Source: Didemnitutus sp041906465 (GTDB taxonomy: Bacteria; Verrucomicrobiota; Verrucomicrobiia; Opitutales; Opitutaceae). Taken from it: a DNA stretch of 64,000 nt. Of this stretch, positions 16,549 to 26,200 are shown in pieces (position 1 is the stretch's first letter; each line of letters starts with the position of its first letter). The notes beneath the pieces were generated by a model. It ran no database searches, was not told where the DNA came from, and saw only the letters and a list, made by a program, of their open reading frames with translations. Made by a program: the position numbers and the translations under genes. The DNA lies in the NCBI GenBank assembly GCA_041906465.1, contig JAYRJE010000006.1, positions 1 through 64,000 on the forward strand, written 5' to 3'.

Positions 16549-16661
16549 CCTGTCGTTCTGAGCGAAGCGAAGCGCCGCCGAAGGCGAGCACGGCCATCCA
16601 GACGTGCGAATTCTGCCGCGCGCTCGGTCCGTGGATCCTTCGCTGCGCTCAGGATGACAGG
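16549..16661. repeat. Dispersed inverted repeat (gtcnttctgagcgaagcgaag type)
   Basis: The left arm cctgtcgttctgagcgaagc (16549-16568, continuing to 16572) and the right arm cttcgctgcgctcaggatga (ending gacagg at 16661) are near reverse complements about 64 bases apart. This sequence type is common between genes in many bacterial genomes. It fills the space between DUF167 and the convergent Old Yellow Enzyme gene; the rest of this 314-base gap shows no gene. Confidence 0.75.
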
Positions 16662-16759
16662 CGGATGAGGCCGGGAACGAGTTCGTGCAGGATGACTGTG
16701 GTCACGGACCGCCGCGCAGATTGCCGCCGACCATGCGCAACGAGCGCCGCCCGCCACAC

Positions 16760-17827
16760 TCACCCCGCCAGCGCCGGGTAATCCGTATACCCCTTCGGCC
16801 CGGGCGAGTAGAGCCGCTTCAGGTCGACTTCGTTCAACGGCGCATTGTGAGCGAACCGCGCCGGCAAATCCGGGTTGGCAATGAACTTCAGGCCGAACGC
16901 GATCGCGTCGGCCAGGCCCGATTGCAGATCGGCCTCGGCGGTTTCACGCGTGTAGCCGCCATTGCGGATGATCACGCCGGAAAAGTTACGCCGCGCCACG
17001 CGCGCGAGTTCCTCTTCGGCCGGCGCCTCGTGTTTCACGGCGCGCAAATGCAGGAACGCCACGCCGCGCTGCTGCAGGCCACGCGCGATGTGCTCCACCA
17101 AGGCCGCGGGATTGCTGTCGTGCATGTCGTTGCCCGGCGTCAGCGGCGAAATGCGCACGCCGACGCGAGCCGCGCCGAGCACGCCGATCGCCGCGTCGAC
17201 GATCTCGAAGAGCAGGCGCGTGCGATTCTCGAGCGAACCGCCGTAGCGATCCGTGCGATCGTTCACGCCGTCCCGGAGGAATTGATCGATCAAGTAGCCA
17301 TGCGCGCCGTGGATTTCGACGAAATCGAAGCCCGCCGCGTCCGCCCGCACCGCCGCCAGTCGGAAAAGTTCGACGATGCCGGGAATCTCATCCGTGCGCA
17401 GCGCGCGCGGCGCCGGATACGCCTGCTTGCCCTTGGGCGTGTGGATGTCGTCGTTGCGAATCGGTTTGTTCGACGACGAGATCGGTTGGAGGCCGCGATT
17501 GAGATCGTGATGCGTCGCGCGTCCCGGATGCCAGAGTTGCAACGCCATGCGACCGCCAGCCGCGTGCACCGCGTCTGTCACCTTCCGCCAACCCGCCGCG
17601 TGCGCGTCGCTGTAGATGCCGGGCTCGAGGCCGAAGGCGCGCGCGTTCGGGTCCACCATCGTGGCCTCCGCAATCAGCAAGCCGCCGCCGGCGCGCTGGC
17701 GGTAGTGTTCGGCGATGAGCTCGGTCGGCACATGATTCTCGTCAGCGCGCACGCGTGTGAGCGGCGCCATGAACACGCGGTTCGGCACCGTGATGTTACC
17801 AATCGGGAGCGGGGAAAGTAGTTGCAT
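16760..17827 (-). CDS. Old Yellow Enzyme family alkene reductase
   Basis: The 355-residue FMN enzyme matches bacterial OYE proteins (NemA type). It starts LLSPLPIGNITVPNRVFMAP with the FMN-binding PLTR segment, has LQLWHPGRA, the substrate-binding FVEIHGAHGYLIDQFL with the His pair, DGVNDRTDRYGGSLENR, and the phosphate-binding IIRNGGYTRETAE plus FGLKFIANPDL near the end. These enzymes reduce activated C=C bonds and nitro compounds with NAD(P)H. Length is normal. It is divergent from the M48 protease gene, with 153 bases between the starts. Confidence 0.94.
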   Translation of the reverse strand: MQLLSPLPIGNITVPNRVFMAPLTRVRADENHVPTELIAEHYRQRAGGGLLIAEATMVDPNARAFGLEPGIYSDAHAAGWRKVTDAVHAAGGRMALQLWHPGRATHHDLNRGLQPISSSNKPIRNDDIHTPKGKQAYPAPRALRTDEIPGIVELFRLAAVRADAAGFDFVEIHGAHGYLIDQFLRDGVNDRTDRYGGSLENRTRLLFEIVDAAIGVLGAARVGVRISPLTPGNDMHDSNPAALVEHIARGLQQRGVAFLHLRAVKHEAPAEEELARVARRNFSGVIIRNGGYTRETAEADLQSGLADAIAFGLKFIANPDLPARFAHNAPLNEVDLKRLYSPGPKGYTDYPALAG

Positions 17828-17980
17828 GGCGAACTATCTATTCCACTTCGTCCAAAAAACAAATCGCCCGCCGCAATTATGACATTTCCGCGGCGCGCGT
17901 TCATCGCCGGTGATATCGCGCGCGCTTGTGTCTCTTGCCGGCGCGGTGTTGCCTCGCCACGCGCTTGGGCCAGCGCCCGC

Positions 17981-20110
17981 ATGCCTTCCGTCACCCTGCC
18001 TCCCCCCGGCGAGGCGCGCTCCTCTGCCTCCGTCATCGCCCAGCGCTTCAACGGCGATTTCGCGCCCGCGCGCCTCTCCCTCACGTATCGCGTCGCACTC
18101 GTCGCCACCGCGGCGACGATGGTGCTGCTGCCGCTGATCTATCTCGCGCTGGCCGCCGGTGCCGCGTGGGGCGTGTGGTGGTGGCTCGGCGCGGGCCTCG
18201 CGATCTTTCATCACAACACCAGCATCTGGTCGCTGCTGCTCTATCTCACGCCGGCCGTCGCGGGCGGCATCACGGTGGTGTTTCTCTTCAAACCCTTCTT
18301 TGCCCCGCGCGAAAAGCCGGCCGAGCCCATCGAAGTCGATCTCGAGCGCGAACCAATGCTGCGCGATTTCCTGGACGAAATTTGCCGGCGCGTCGGCGTC
18401 GCGCGTCCCGCCTCCGTCCAGCTGAACGCCACCGTGAACGCCTCCGCGTCGTTTCGCCGCGGTTGGATGAGCCTCGGTCGCCGCGACCTCACGCTCACGC
18501 TGGGCACGCCGCTGATCGCCGGCCTCACCGGGCAACAACTCGGTGGCGTGATCGCGCACGAATTCGGCCACTTCGCCCAACGGACCGGCATGTCGTCCCA
18601 ATACGTGATCCGCACGGTCAACGATTGGTTCGCGCACGTCGTGTTCGGTCGCGACCGCTGGGACGCCTGGCTGGTGGAAAACTCCGAGAACAACGACTGG
18701 CGCATCGCCGCCCCGCTCTGGTGCGCCCGCGGCGGGGTGTGGCTGAGCCGGCGGATTCTCCACGGCCTCCTCTACGTCGCCCACGCGCTCAGCTGCTGGC
18801 TGTCGCGCCAGATGGAATTCGACGCCGACACCTACGCCGCGCAATTGCAGGGCGCCGAATCCTTCGCCGCGACCGCACACGCGATCTCTGCGCTGTCCGT
18901 CGCCGAGACGCGGGCGATCGAGGACATCAACACCTGGTGGCGCGACCAGCGCGTCGTGGCGGATTTCGCCCAACTCGTCCGCCAGCGCCGCACCGCGCTA
19001 CCCGCCGAACTCGAGACCGCCCTGGCCAAGGCGCACGAGGAGGAGAAGACCCTCTGGCATCACACGCACCCTTGCATGCGCGATCGCATCGCCCGCGTGC
19101 GCCGCACCGCACCGGCCGGCGTGCTGGACCTCGACGCGCCGGCGTCCGACCTCTTCTCCGACTTCGCCGCGAGCAGCCGCGCCGTCACCGTCGCTTTTTA
19201 TCAGAGCTCGGTCGGCGAACGACTCCGCGACGCCAAGCTCCTCTCCGCGGACGAAGTCACCCAGCGCATCGCGGGCGACGACGCCCGCGCCGCTGCGCTC
19301 CACCGTCTGACGGGCGGCGCCATCGGGCTGGATCGCCCGGTGCTGCTGACGCTGGCTGAGCTCGCTCCCGGCGCCGCCGGCCCGCACCCCACCGGGGCCG
19401 AGCACGCCGCGTGGTTCGAGCAAAACGCCGAGCGCCTACGCCTCGCGCTCGAAGCCGACACGCAAGCCTACAACCGCCTGCAAGAGCTGGCCGGCGCGCG
19501 CCGCTTCCTCGAAGGCGGCCTCGCCATCAAACCCGCCTCCTTCCAGCTCAAAGCCTCGTCGGTGGCCGCGATTGACGAAGCACAAGCTGAAGCACTGAAG
19601 GCGCGCCTCGATCAGGACGCACTCCTCACCGAGACGGCCACCCGCGTGCGCGAACGCCTCCGCGCGTTCGCTCGCCTCGCGCAGGCGCAACCGGACGCCC
19701 CCGCCGCGGCGCGCCTGCGCGCCCTGTTGGAGACGTTCGCCAGCCTCTCGCCGTTCTACAGTCACTTGCCGCGCCTGCTGCAGCTCCAATCCGTCGCGCA
19801 GCTTTTTGCGGCGAACGAATCCGCCCTGGCCCGCAACACGCAATTCGTCCTTGTCTCCGCCGCCGTGAGCGACGAGGTCCGCCGCGCCGTCGACGCGTGG
19901 CTCTCCACCGCCAGCGGAGTGCCCGACGCGTTCGCCGATCCATCGACGAACCGCAACGTCGCCGAACTCGTGCGCGGCGCGGGCGATGAAACGTCCGGCA
20001 GCGCCACGCTTACCGCCCAGCTCAACGCCGCGATCCGCCACTATTTTCAACTCCTCGCCGAGTGCGCCGCGCTGGCCGAGGCACTCGAGGCGTCCGTCAG
20101 CGCGCCGTGA
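17981..20110 (+). CDS. M48 family membrane metalloprotease
   Basis: The 709-residue protein has two or three membrane segments near the N-terminus (residues 32-105), then the M48 zinc site HEFGH (His193 to His197) in GVIAHEFGHFAQRTG, and the third ligand in MEFDADTYAA (Glu279). A long helical C-terminal region follows, with no known domain. M48 proteases such as HtpX degrade misfolded membrane proteins; this one is about twice the HtpX length, as in the larger M48 proteins of Verrucomicrobiota and Gammaproteobacteria. The ATG at 17981 was chosen; an in-frame ATG at 17879 would add a basic N-terminus. Its end overlaps the convergent MATE gene by 14 bases. Confidence 0.88.
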   Translation: MPSVTLPPPGEARSSASVIAQRFNGDFAPARLSLTYRVALVATAATMVLLPLIYLALAAGAAWGVWWWLGAGLAIFHHNTSIWSLLLYLTPAVAGGITVVFLFKPFFAPREKPAEPIEVDLEREPMLRDFLDEICRRVGVARPASVQLNATVNASASFRRGWMSLGRRDLTLTLGTPLIAGLTGQQLGGVIAHEFGHFAQRTGMSSQYVIRTVNDWFAHVVFGRDRWDAWLVENSENNDWRIAAPLWCARGGVWLSRRILHGLLYVAHALSCWLSRQMEFDADTYAAQLQGAESFAATAHAISALSVAETRAIEDINTWWRDQRVVADFAQLVRQRRTALPAELETALAKAHEEEKTLWHHTHPCMRDRIARVRRTAPAGVLDLDAPASDLFSDFAASSRAVTVAFYQSSVGERLRDAKLLSADEVTQRIAGDDARAAALHRLTGGAIGLDRPVLLTLAELAPGAAGPHPTGAEHAAWFEQNAERLRLALEADTQAYNRLQELAGARRFLEGGLAIKPASFQLKASSVAAIDEAQAEALKARLDQDALLTETATRVRERLRAFARLAQAQPDAPAAARLRALLETFASLSPFYSHLPRLLQLQSVAQLFAANESALARNTQFVLVSAAVSDEVRRAVDAWLSTASGVPDAFADPSTNRNVAELVRGAGDETSGSATLTAQLNAAIRHYFQLLAECAALAEALEASVSAP

Positions 20111-21428
20111 GCCGCTGGAAGCGCGCGGCGAGCAACACCGCCGCGCACGCGAGCCCGACGGCCAGGCCCGTCCACACGCCCGCCGGTCCGAGCGTCGTGT
20201 GAAACGCCAGCGCGTAGCCCAGCGGCAGCGCGATCGCCCAATACGCCACGAACGTCAGCACCGTCGGCACCCGCACGTCGGTGAGCCCGCGCAGCGCGCC
20301 CGCGCTGATTACTTGTGCGCCGTCGAACAGCTGGAAAATCGCCGCCACGATCAAAAGCCGCGCCGCGAGCCCAGCCACGTCGGTCGCCGGCGTGAACGCC
20401 GCCGTGATCCACGGCCCGGCGAACGCGAAGACGAGCGCGAACGTCCCCATGACCGCCAGCCCCGTCGCCAGCGAACCGAAGCCAATCGCGCGCAACGCCT
20501 CGTGCCGGCCCTCGCCGCGCGCCTGGCTGATCCGCAGGCTCGTCGCCATCGAGATTCCGAGCGGCACCATGAACGTCAGCGCCGCGCACCCGAGCGCGAC
20601 CTGGTGCGCCGCGAGCGGCACGGTGCCGAGCCAGCCCATCATCAGCGCCGCCATCGCGAACGCGCCGCCCTCGAACAACAGCATGCCGCCCGCAGGCACG
20701 CCGAGTTTCAGCAACTCGACCAAGCGCCCGCGTTCCCAGCCGCGCCATGGCGCCGCGTGCACCGCCGCGAACACGGTCGCTCGTTGCAGCCACCAGAAAA
20801 TCACGGTCGCCGCCACCACGCGCGCCGCGAGTGTCGCCACCCCCGAACCGATCAATCCGAGCGCCGGAAAACCGAGGTGCCCGAACACGAGCACCCAGTT
20901 CAGCCACGCGTTCAGCGCGACATCTGCCAGCATGATGCCCATCGGCACCCACGGCTGGTTGAGCGATTCGCAAAACTGGCGCTGCACCTGGAACAGCAGC
21001 GCCGGCACGAACGACAGCCCGATCAGCAGGAAATACGGCCGCACGATCGCGACGACCTCCGGCGGTTGCCCGAAGCGATGCAGCTGCGTCGACGCGATCA
21101 CCATCAACGCGAACATCGCGACTCCGATTGCCGCCGCCAGCGCGCGTCCGTGCCGCAGCCACGCCGCGCAGCCCGCCTCGTCGCCCGCGCCGTGATCACG
21201 CGCCGCGAAGACGCCCGCCCCGAGCACCAGTCCGATGCCGACGACGTAACACAGGCCGAACACGCCGTGCGTGAACGCCGCCGCGGCCAGCTCCGCGCGC
21301 CCGACGCGACCGATGAACGCGTTGTCCGTCACGCCGATCAACATCTGGCTGACCTGGCCGACGACGATCGGGAACGCCAGGGAGAGCGTGGCGCGCAGTT
21401 CGCGCAGAATATCGGCCGGCGTTGCCAT
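20097..21428 (-). CDS. MATE family multidrug/sodium antiporter
   Basis: The 443-residue membrane protein has about 12 hydrophobic segments in two homologous halves and the MATE hallmarks LAFPIVVGQVSQMLIGVTDN near the start, FIGRVGRAELAAAAFTHGVF, and VPLGISMATSLRISQARGEG in the middle. MATE proteins export cationic drugs and metabolites in exchange for sodium or protons. The start at 21428 is the family start; the 65 upstream codons lie antisense to the neighbouring transporter's 5' region. It runs convergent to the M48 gene with a 14-base overlap of the coding ends. Confidence 0.93.
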   Translation of the reverse strand: MATPADILRELRATLSLAFPIVVGQVSQMLIGVTDNAFIGRVGRAELAAAAFTHGVFGLCYVVGIGLVLGAGVFAARDHGAGDEAGCAAWLRHGRALAAAIGVAMFALMVIASTQLHRFGQPPEVVAIVRPYFLLIGLSFVPALLFQVQRQFCESLNQPWVPMGIMLADVALNAWLNWVLVFGHLGFPALGLIGSGVATLAARVVAATVIFWWLQRATVFAAVHAAPWRGWERGRLVELLKLGVPAGGMLLFEGGAFAMAALMMGWLGTVPLAAHQVALGCAALTFMVPLGISMATSLRISQARGEGRHEALRAIGFGSLATGLAVMGTFALVFAFAGPWITAAFTPATDVAGLAARLLIVAAIFQLFDGAQVISAGALRGLTDVRVPTVLTFVAYWAIALPLGYALAFHTTLGPAGVWTGLAVGLACAAVLLAARFQRLTAR

Positions 21429-21492
21429 GGGAGGGTGAATCGTGCGCGCGACTGTGACGGTCGCAACGGCGATTTGAGTTCGCCGCCGCACA

Positions 21493-22383
21493 GTGCCCCG
21501 CGCTGAATCGCCCGCTGTGTCCGCTCTCGCCCTCGCCTTGATTCTCGCCGCCGCCTTTGCCCACGCGACGTGGAACCTCGCGGCCAAGCGCTCGGGTGGC
21601 GGCCTGCCGTTTGTGTGGCTCACCGGGTTGCTGTCGTTCGGCTGCTATGCGCCCGCGATCGCGGTCTACGCCGCGTGGAAGCCCCTCGCGCTGCCGCCAG
21701 GCTCGCTGTGGGTGATCGTCGGCAGCGGGCTGATCAAAACCGGCTACGCGCTGCTGCTGCAGCGCGGTTATCGCCACGGTGATTTCTCGCTCGTGTATCC
21801 GCTCGCGCGCGGCACCGGTCCGTTGCTCTCGACGTGCGCCGCCATCGCGATCTTCAGCGAACGACCCAGCGTCCTCGCGCTCGCCGGCGGCGCGCTGATC
21901 GTGGCGAGTGTTTTCTATCTCACCGGCGGCGCGAAATTGCTGCACGCCGACCGTGCGCATTTGCGCCAGGGATTGCTCTACGGCTTCGCCTGCGGCTGCT
22001 GCATCGCCGGCTACACGGTCTGGGATCAGCGCGCCGTGTCGCAGCTCCACCTCGCGCCGCCGCTCTACGATTTCGGCACGCAACTCGTGATGTGCCTCGT
22101 GCTCGCGCCGTTCGCGCTCCGACGCATGCCCGAGGTGGCGGAGGGCTGGCGCGATCACCGCGGCAAGGCCCTCACCGTCGCGTTCCTCGCCCCGACCGCC
22201 TACATCCTCGTGCTCTTCGCGATGCAGTTCACCCCCGTGAGCTACGTCGCGCCGGCGCGCGAGATCAGCATTTTGATCGGCACGTTCTTCGGCGCGCGGC
22301 TGCTCAACGAGGCCGACGCCTCGCGCCGCCTCGTCGCCGCGGGCGGGATGGTCGCGGGCGTGATTGCTCTGGCGCTCGGGTGA
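21493..22383 (+). CDS. EamA/DMT superfamily transporter
   Basis: The 296-residue protein has about ten membrane segments in two EamA repeats. Family pieces are LAAAFAHATWNLAAKRSGGG in the first helix, GYALLLQRGYRHGDFSLVYP and LARGTGPLL in the first half, and FTPVSYVAPAREISILIGTF with the final FGARLLNEADASRRL in the second. Members export amino acids or other small metabolites, or import nucleotide sugars. The start is a GTG at 21493; a second GTG at 21517 is possible. A small anchored protein gene follows after 20 bases, probably in the same operon. Confidence 0.9.
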   Translation: MPRAESPAVSALALALILAAAFAHATWNLAAKRSGGGLPFVWLTGLLSFGCYAPAIAVYAAWKPLALPPGSLWVIVGSGLIKTGYALLLQRGYRHGDFSLVYPLARGTGPLLSTCAAIAIFSERPSVLALAGGALIVASVFYLTGGAKLLHADRAHLRQGLLYGFACGCCIAGYTVWDQRAVSQLHLAPPLYDFGTQLVMCLVLAPFALRRMPEVAEGWRDHRGKALTVAFLAPTAYILVLFAMQFTPVSYVAPAREISILIGTFFGARLLNEADASRRLVAAGGMVAGVIALALG

Positions 22384-22403
22384 AGCGCGCCTAATTTTTC
22401 GCC

Positions 22404-22739
22404 GTGCGCCGCTCCAAGGAAATCGTCGTGCTCCTCGTCCTGCTCGTGGGCGTGATGGCGTTCGTGCTCTGGTATGTGCGCGACCGCCGCGCCGAACTGC
22501 GCACCCAACCGGCCCCGGAAAAATTCGTCGGCCCGCTCGCGCCCACCGCCCCGGCTCCGGCCGCCCCGATCGATCTCGAAAAGCACGACGCCAAGACGAT
22601 CGATTTTTCCAGCGGGCAACCCGTCGTGAAGGACACCCCCGCCGACCGTGCCGCGCTCGAACAAGGCCTGAAAGATATCGAGGAAGCCACGCACAACGTG
22701 ACCTTCAAGGCCCAGAAAACCGCGCCCAAGAAACCCTGA
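22404..22739 (+). CDS. Small membrane-anchored protein of unknown function
   Basis: The 111-residue protein starts with GTG, has one N-terminal membrane segment (IVVLLVLLVGVMAFVLWYV, residues 7-25), then a charged, proline- and alanine-rich soluble tail. No family was recognised. The tail (DLEKHDAKTIDFSSGQPVVK, then a helical part AALEQGLKDIEEATH) probably lies outside the cytoplasm, judging by RDRR just after the helix being weakly placed for either orientation. It follows the DMT transporter gene closely. Confidence 0.6.
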   Translation: MRRSKEIVVLLVLLVGVMAFVLWYVRDRRAELRTQPAPEKFVGPLAPTAPAPAAPIDLEKHDAKTIDFSSGQPVVKDTPADRAALEQGLKDIEEATHNVTFKAQKTAPKKP

Positions 22740-23223
22740 CGCACGAGCGAAACCGGTCGCGCCGCACACGCCACGCCGCACCTTTCCGGAGGCTGGCTGC
22801 CGCCGTGACGCGGGAACGAGCAGGCAACCGCGCGGTTCGCCGGCGCGGGTGCGGGGTGCACTGTAGGTCCGGCCGGTTCGCGAGAGCCCGATCCGATCGC
22901 GCCGGCCGTGCCGGTCCGCTCCTCACTATTCGTGCGTCAACTCAGGCCTCGGGAAATGAACCGGTCTAATATCAACTGCAATACGCGCTCAGAGAACCCA
23001 TATAGGGGTTATTACTATTGCCGTTTCGGGCCTATCGCGCTGTTCTCGCCGCACGTTTAATGACCGGAAATCGACCACGGGGTTTTCGGTCGCGACGTGG
23101 ATAGACTTCGGCGCGAAGCGAGGGCCCGCCACCGCCCGGTCAAAACATCCCCTTTTCGGTCTGCCCCAGCGGATCGACGACCGGGGTGCGTGCCGCGTCG
23201 GCATCCCTGATCCTTCGCTCCCG
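22740..23223. other. Long intergenic region before the giant RCC1 gene
   Basis: 484 bases with no recognised gene, hairpin or repeat. Part of it (about 22965-23045) is less GC-rich than its surroundings (tataggggttattac and the like), as expected for a promoter of the following 15.7 kb gene, but no exact promoter boxes can be named. Confidence 0.5.
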
Positions 23224-26200
23224 ATGAATATCCCTCGTGCCCTTCTGTGGACATGCCTGTCCCTGCTCGCGACTGCGTTGTCCGCTCAGGTTACGCTCAC
23301 GCCCGCGGCCCAGCGTATCGGCCCCGGCTCTCTCACCTACGTGCTCGAAGTCGGCACGACCGACGCCTGGACCGCCACGAGCGATCAGCCGTGGGTCACT
23401 CTCAGCCGCAGCTCCGGCGCGGGCGCCGCGCATCTCGCCCTCACGGTGGCCGCCAACACGACCGGCGCGGAGCGCACCGCGACGCTCACGATCGGCGGCG
23501 TGTCCCACACGCTGACGCAAAACGCCAGCGGCACGGCCCTCGTCGGTTGGGGCTCCACCGCCTCCTACGAACTCGGGCTCGCCCCCTCCCTGCGCCTGCC
23601 CGGACAGGTGATGAGCGGCGTCGCGTCGGTGTCCACCGGCACCTCTTCCACGCTCATCGTAAAAACCGACGGCACGCTCTGGGCCGTCGGCTGGAACAGC
23701 TCCGGTCAAGTCGGCGACGGCTCCATGCTGGATCGGGACACGCCCGTCCAAGTCGCCACCGGCGTGGCGTCCGCGGCCGCCGGTTCCTCCGTGGCGCTGT
23801 TCGTCAAGACCGACGGCACGCTCTGGGGCATGGGCGCAAACCTCAGCGGCCCACTCGGCGCCGTCCTCGCCAATCGCACCGCGCCTGTCCAACTCGCCAC
23901 CGGCGTCGCCGCCTGCGCCATCGGCGGCAACACCGCATTCTTCCTGAAAACCGACGGCTCCGCGTGGGCGCTCGGCTCCAACGGCGGCCAATTCGGCAAC
24001 GGCACCGTCCAATCTCCCGCCGCACCGGTGCAGATCGCGAGCAATGTCGCCGCCATCGCGGCCAGTTCGCATCTCGTCCTGCTGAAAACCGACGGCTCCG
24101 TGTGGACCGCGGGCACCAACTCCTCCGGACAACTCGGCGATGGCACCACCCTCCCCAATTCCGCCCTCCAGCAAATCGCCACCGACGTCACCGCGATCGC
24201 CGCCGGTGGCACACACACGCTGGTGCTGAAGACCGACGGCACCGTCTGGGGCGCGGGCGCCAACTCCTTCAGTCAGCTCGGCGACGGTGCCACCGTTAAT
24301 CGGCCCTCATTCGTCCAAGTCGCCACCGGCGCCAAGGCCATCGCCGCCGGCGCCAGCCATTCGTTCCTGATCAAGACCGACGGCTCCCTCTGGGCCGCGG
24401 GCCGCAACTCCGCCGGCCAACTCGGCGACGGCTCCCTCGACACTCGCTTGGTTTGGACCCAGGTCGCCACCTCGGTCGCCTCCGTTTCGGCCGGCGCCGA
24501 CCACAGCGCCTTCGTCAAGACGGACGGCACGCTCTGGACCATGGGCAACAACGTCCAAGGCGCCCTGGGCAACGGCCTGCGCGCCCGCCACGCCCTGCCG
24601 CGCGCCCTCGCTCCCGACGTGACGGCCATGGCCACCTCCGGCAACACCACCTATTGGGTCGCGGCCGACGGCACGCTCTGGGGCGTCGGCGCCAACCCCA
24701 CCACCAACGGCATTTTCGGCACCGTCACCGCCACCGCCACGCCCGTCCAGATCGCCACCGGCGTCGCCACCGTCGCGACCGCGAACAACACCGTCCTTTT
24801 CCTGAAAACCGACGCCACCCTCTGGGCCTTCGGCGCCAACGCCAACGGTCAGCTCGGCGATGGCTCCACCGTCGATCGCGCCGCCCCCGTCCAGGTCGCC
24901 AGCGGTGTCTCCGCGGTGGTCACCGGCGGCTCGCACAGCCTGTTGCTCAAAACCGACGGCTCGCTCTGGGCCACCGGCCTCAACAGCAGCGGCCAACTCG
25001 GGCTCGGCCACACCACGCGCCAGACGAGCTGGCAACAAGTGACCACCGGCGTGACCGCCATCGCCGCCGGGTCGAACCACAGCGTCTTCATCAAAACCGA
25101 TGGCTCGCTGTGGGGCACGGGCAGCGCCAGCAGCGGCCAAATCGCGACTGCTCCCAGCTTCCGCACCACGCCCGCGCAGATTGTCACCGGCGTCACCGCC
25201 GTCGCAGCCGCGGCCAACACCACCGTGTTCCAGAAATCCGACGGCACGCTCTGGGGCCTCGGTTCGGGCATCTCCGGCCAGTTCGGCGATGTCACGACCG
25301 CCACCGTCACACCAATCCAGATCGTCGCCGCGCCCGTCAGCCAATTCGCACTCGGATCCAGCACGCTTGTTTACGTCAAACCCGACGGCACCCTCTGGGG
25401 ACAAGGCTCCAACAGCGCTTTCCAGCTCGGCCACGGCCCGGCCAATTTCTACGCCCCCGTGCAACTGGCCACCGGCGTCTCGCAGGTCGCGGCCGGCGGC
25501 ACCGTCACGCTCGCCCTGATGACGCCCGCCGGCGGCGCCGTTGCGCCCAAAGCCACCCCGGCCATCACGTGGGTGCCGGCAACCGCGGAAACCGCGCTGA
25601 CGGCCAGCCAGTTCAACGCCACCGCGAGCGTTCCGGGCACCTTTTCCTACAGCCCGGCGGTCGGCACAGCGGTGCCCGGCAACGGCATCAGCCTGACCGC
25701 CACGTTCACCCCGACCGACACCGCGAACTATCACATCGTCCGCACCAACCGCTTCGTGTCCGCCCCGATCACGACCGTCAGTCCCCTCAGCCAGCGGATC
25801 GGCTTCGCCGGCGGCACTTACGTCCTGAAAACCTCCGCCGCCGGAGCCTGGAGCGCCAGCAGCAGCGCCGCGTGGGCCACGCTCAGCCGCACCGCTGGAG
25901 ACGGCGCCGCGTTGATCGACGTCAGCGTCGCCCCGAACACCGCCGCCACCGCCCGCACCGCCACGCTGACGGTCGCTGGCGTCGCTCACACGCTCACGCA
26001 GACCGGCACCGGCAGCACGGAAAACTTCGTGTTCGGCGCCGGCAGCTCCTCCAACGGCGAACTCGGCTTCACTCGCACGCCGGTGCGGACCCACCTGGGA
26101 TCCGCCGGCTACCGCGCCGTCGCGCTCGGCGGCAGTCACACCCTTTTCATCGACCACGACGGCACCCTGTGGGGCGTCGGCGGCAACAGCTACGGCCAGC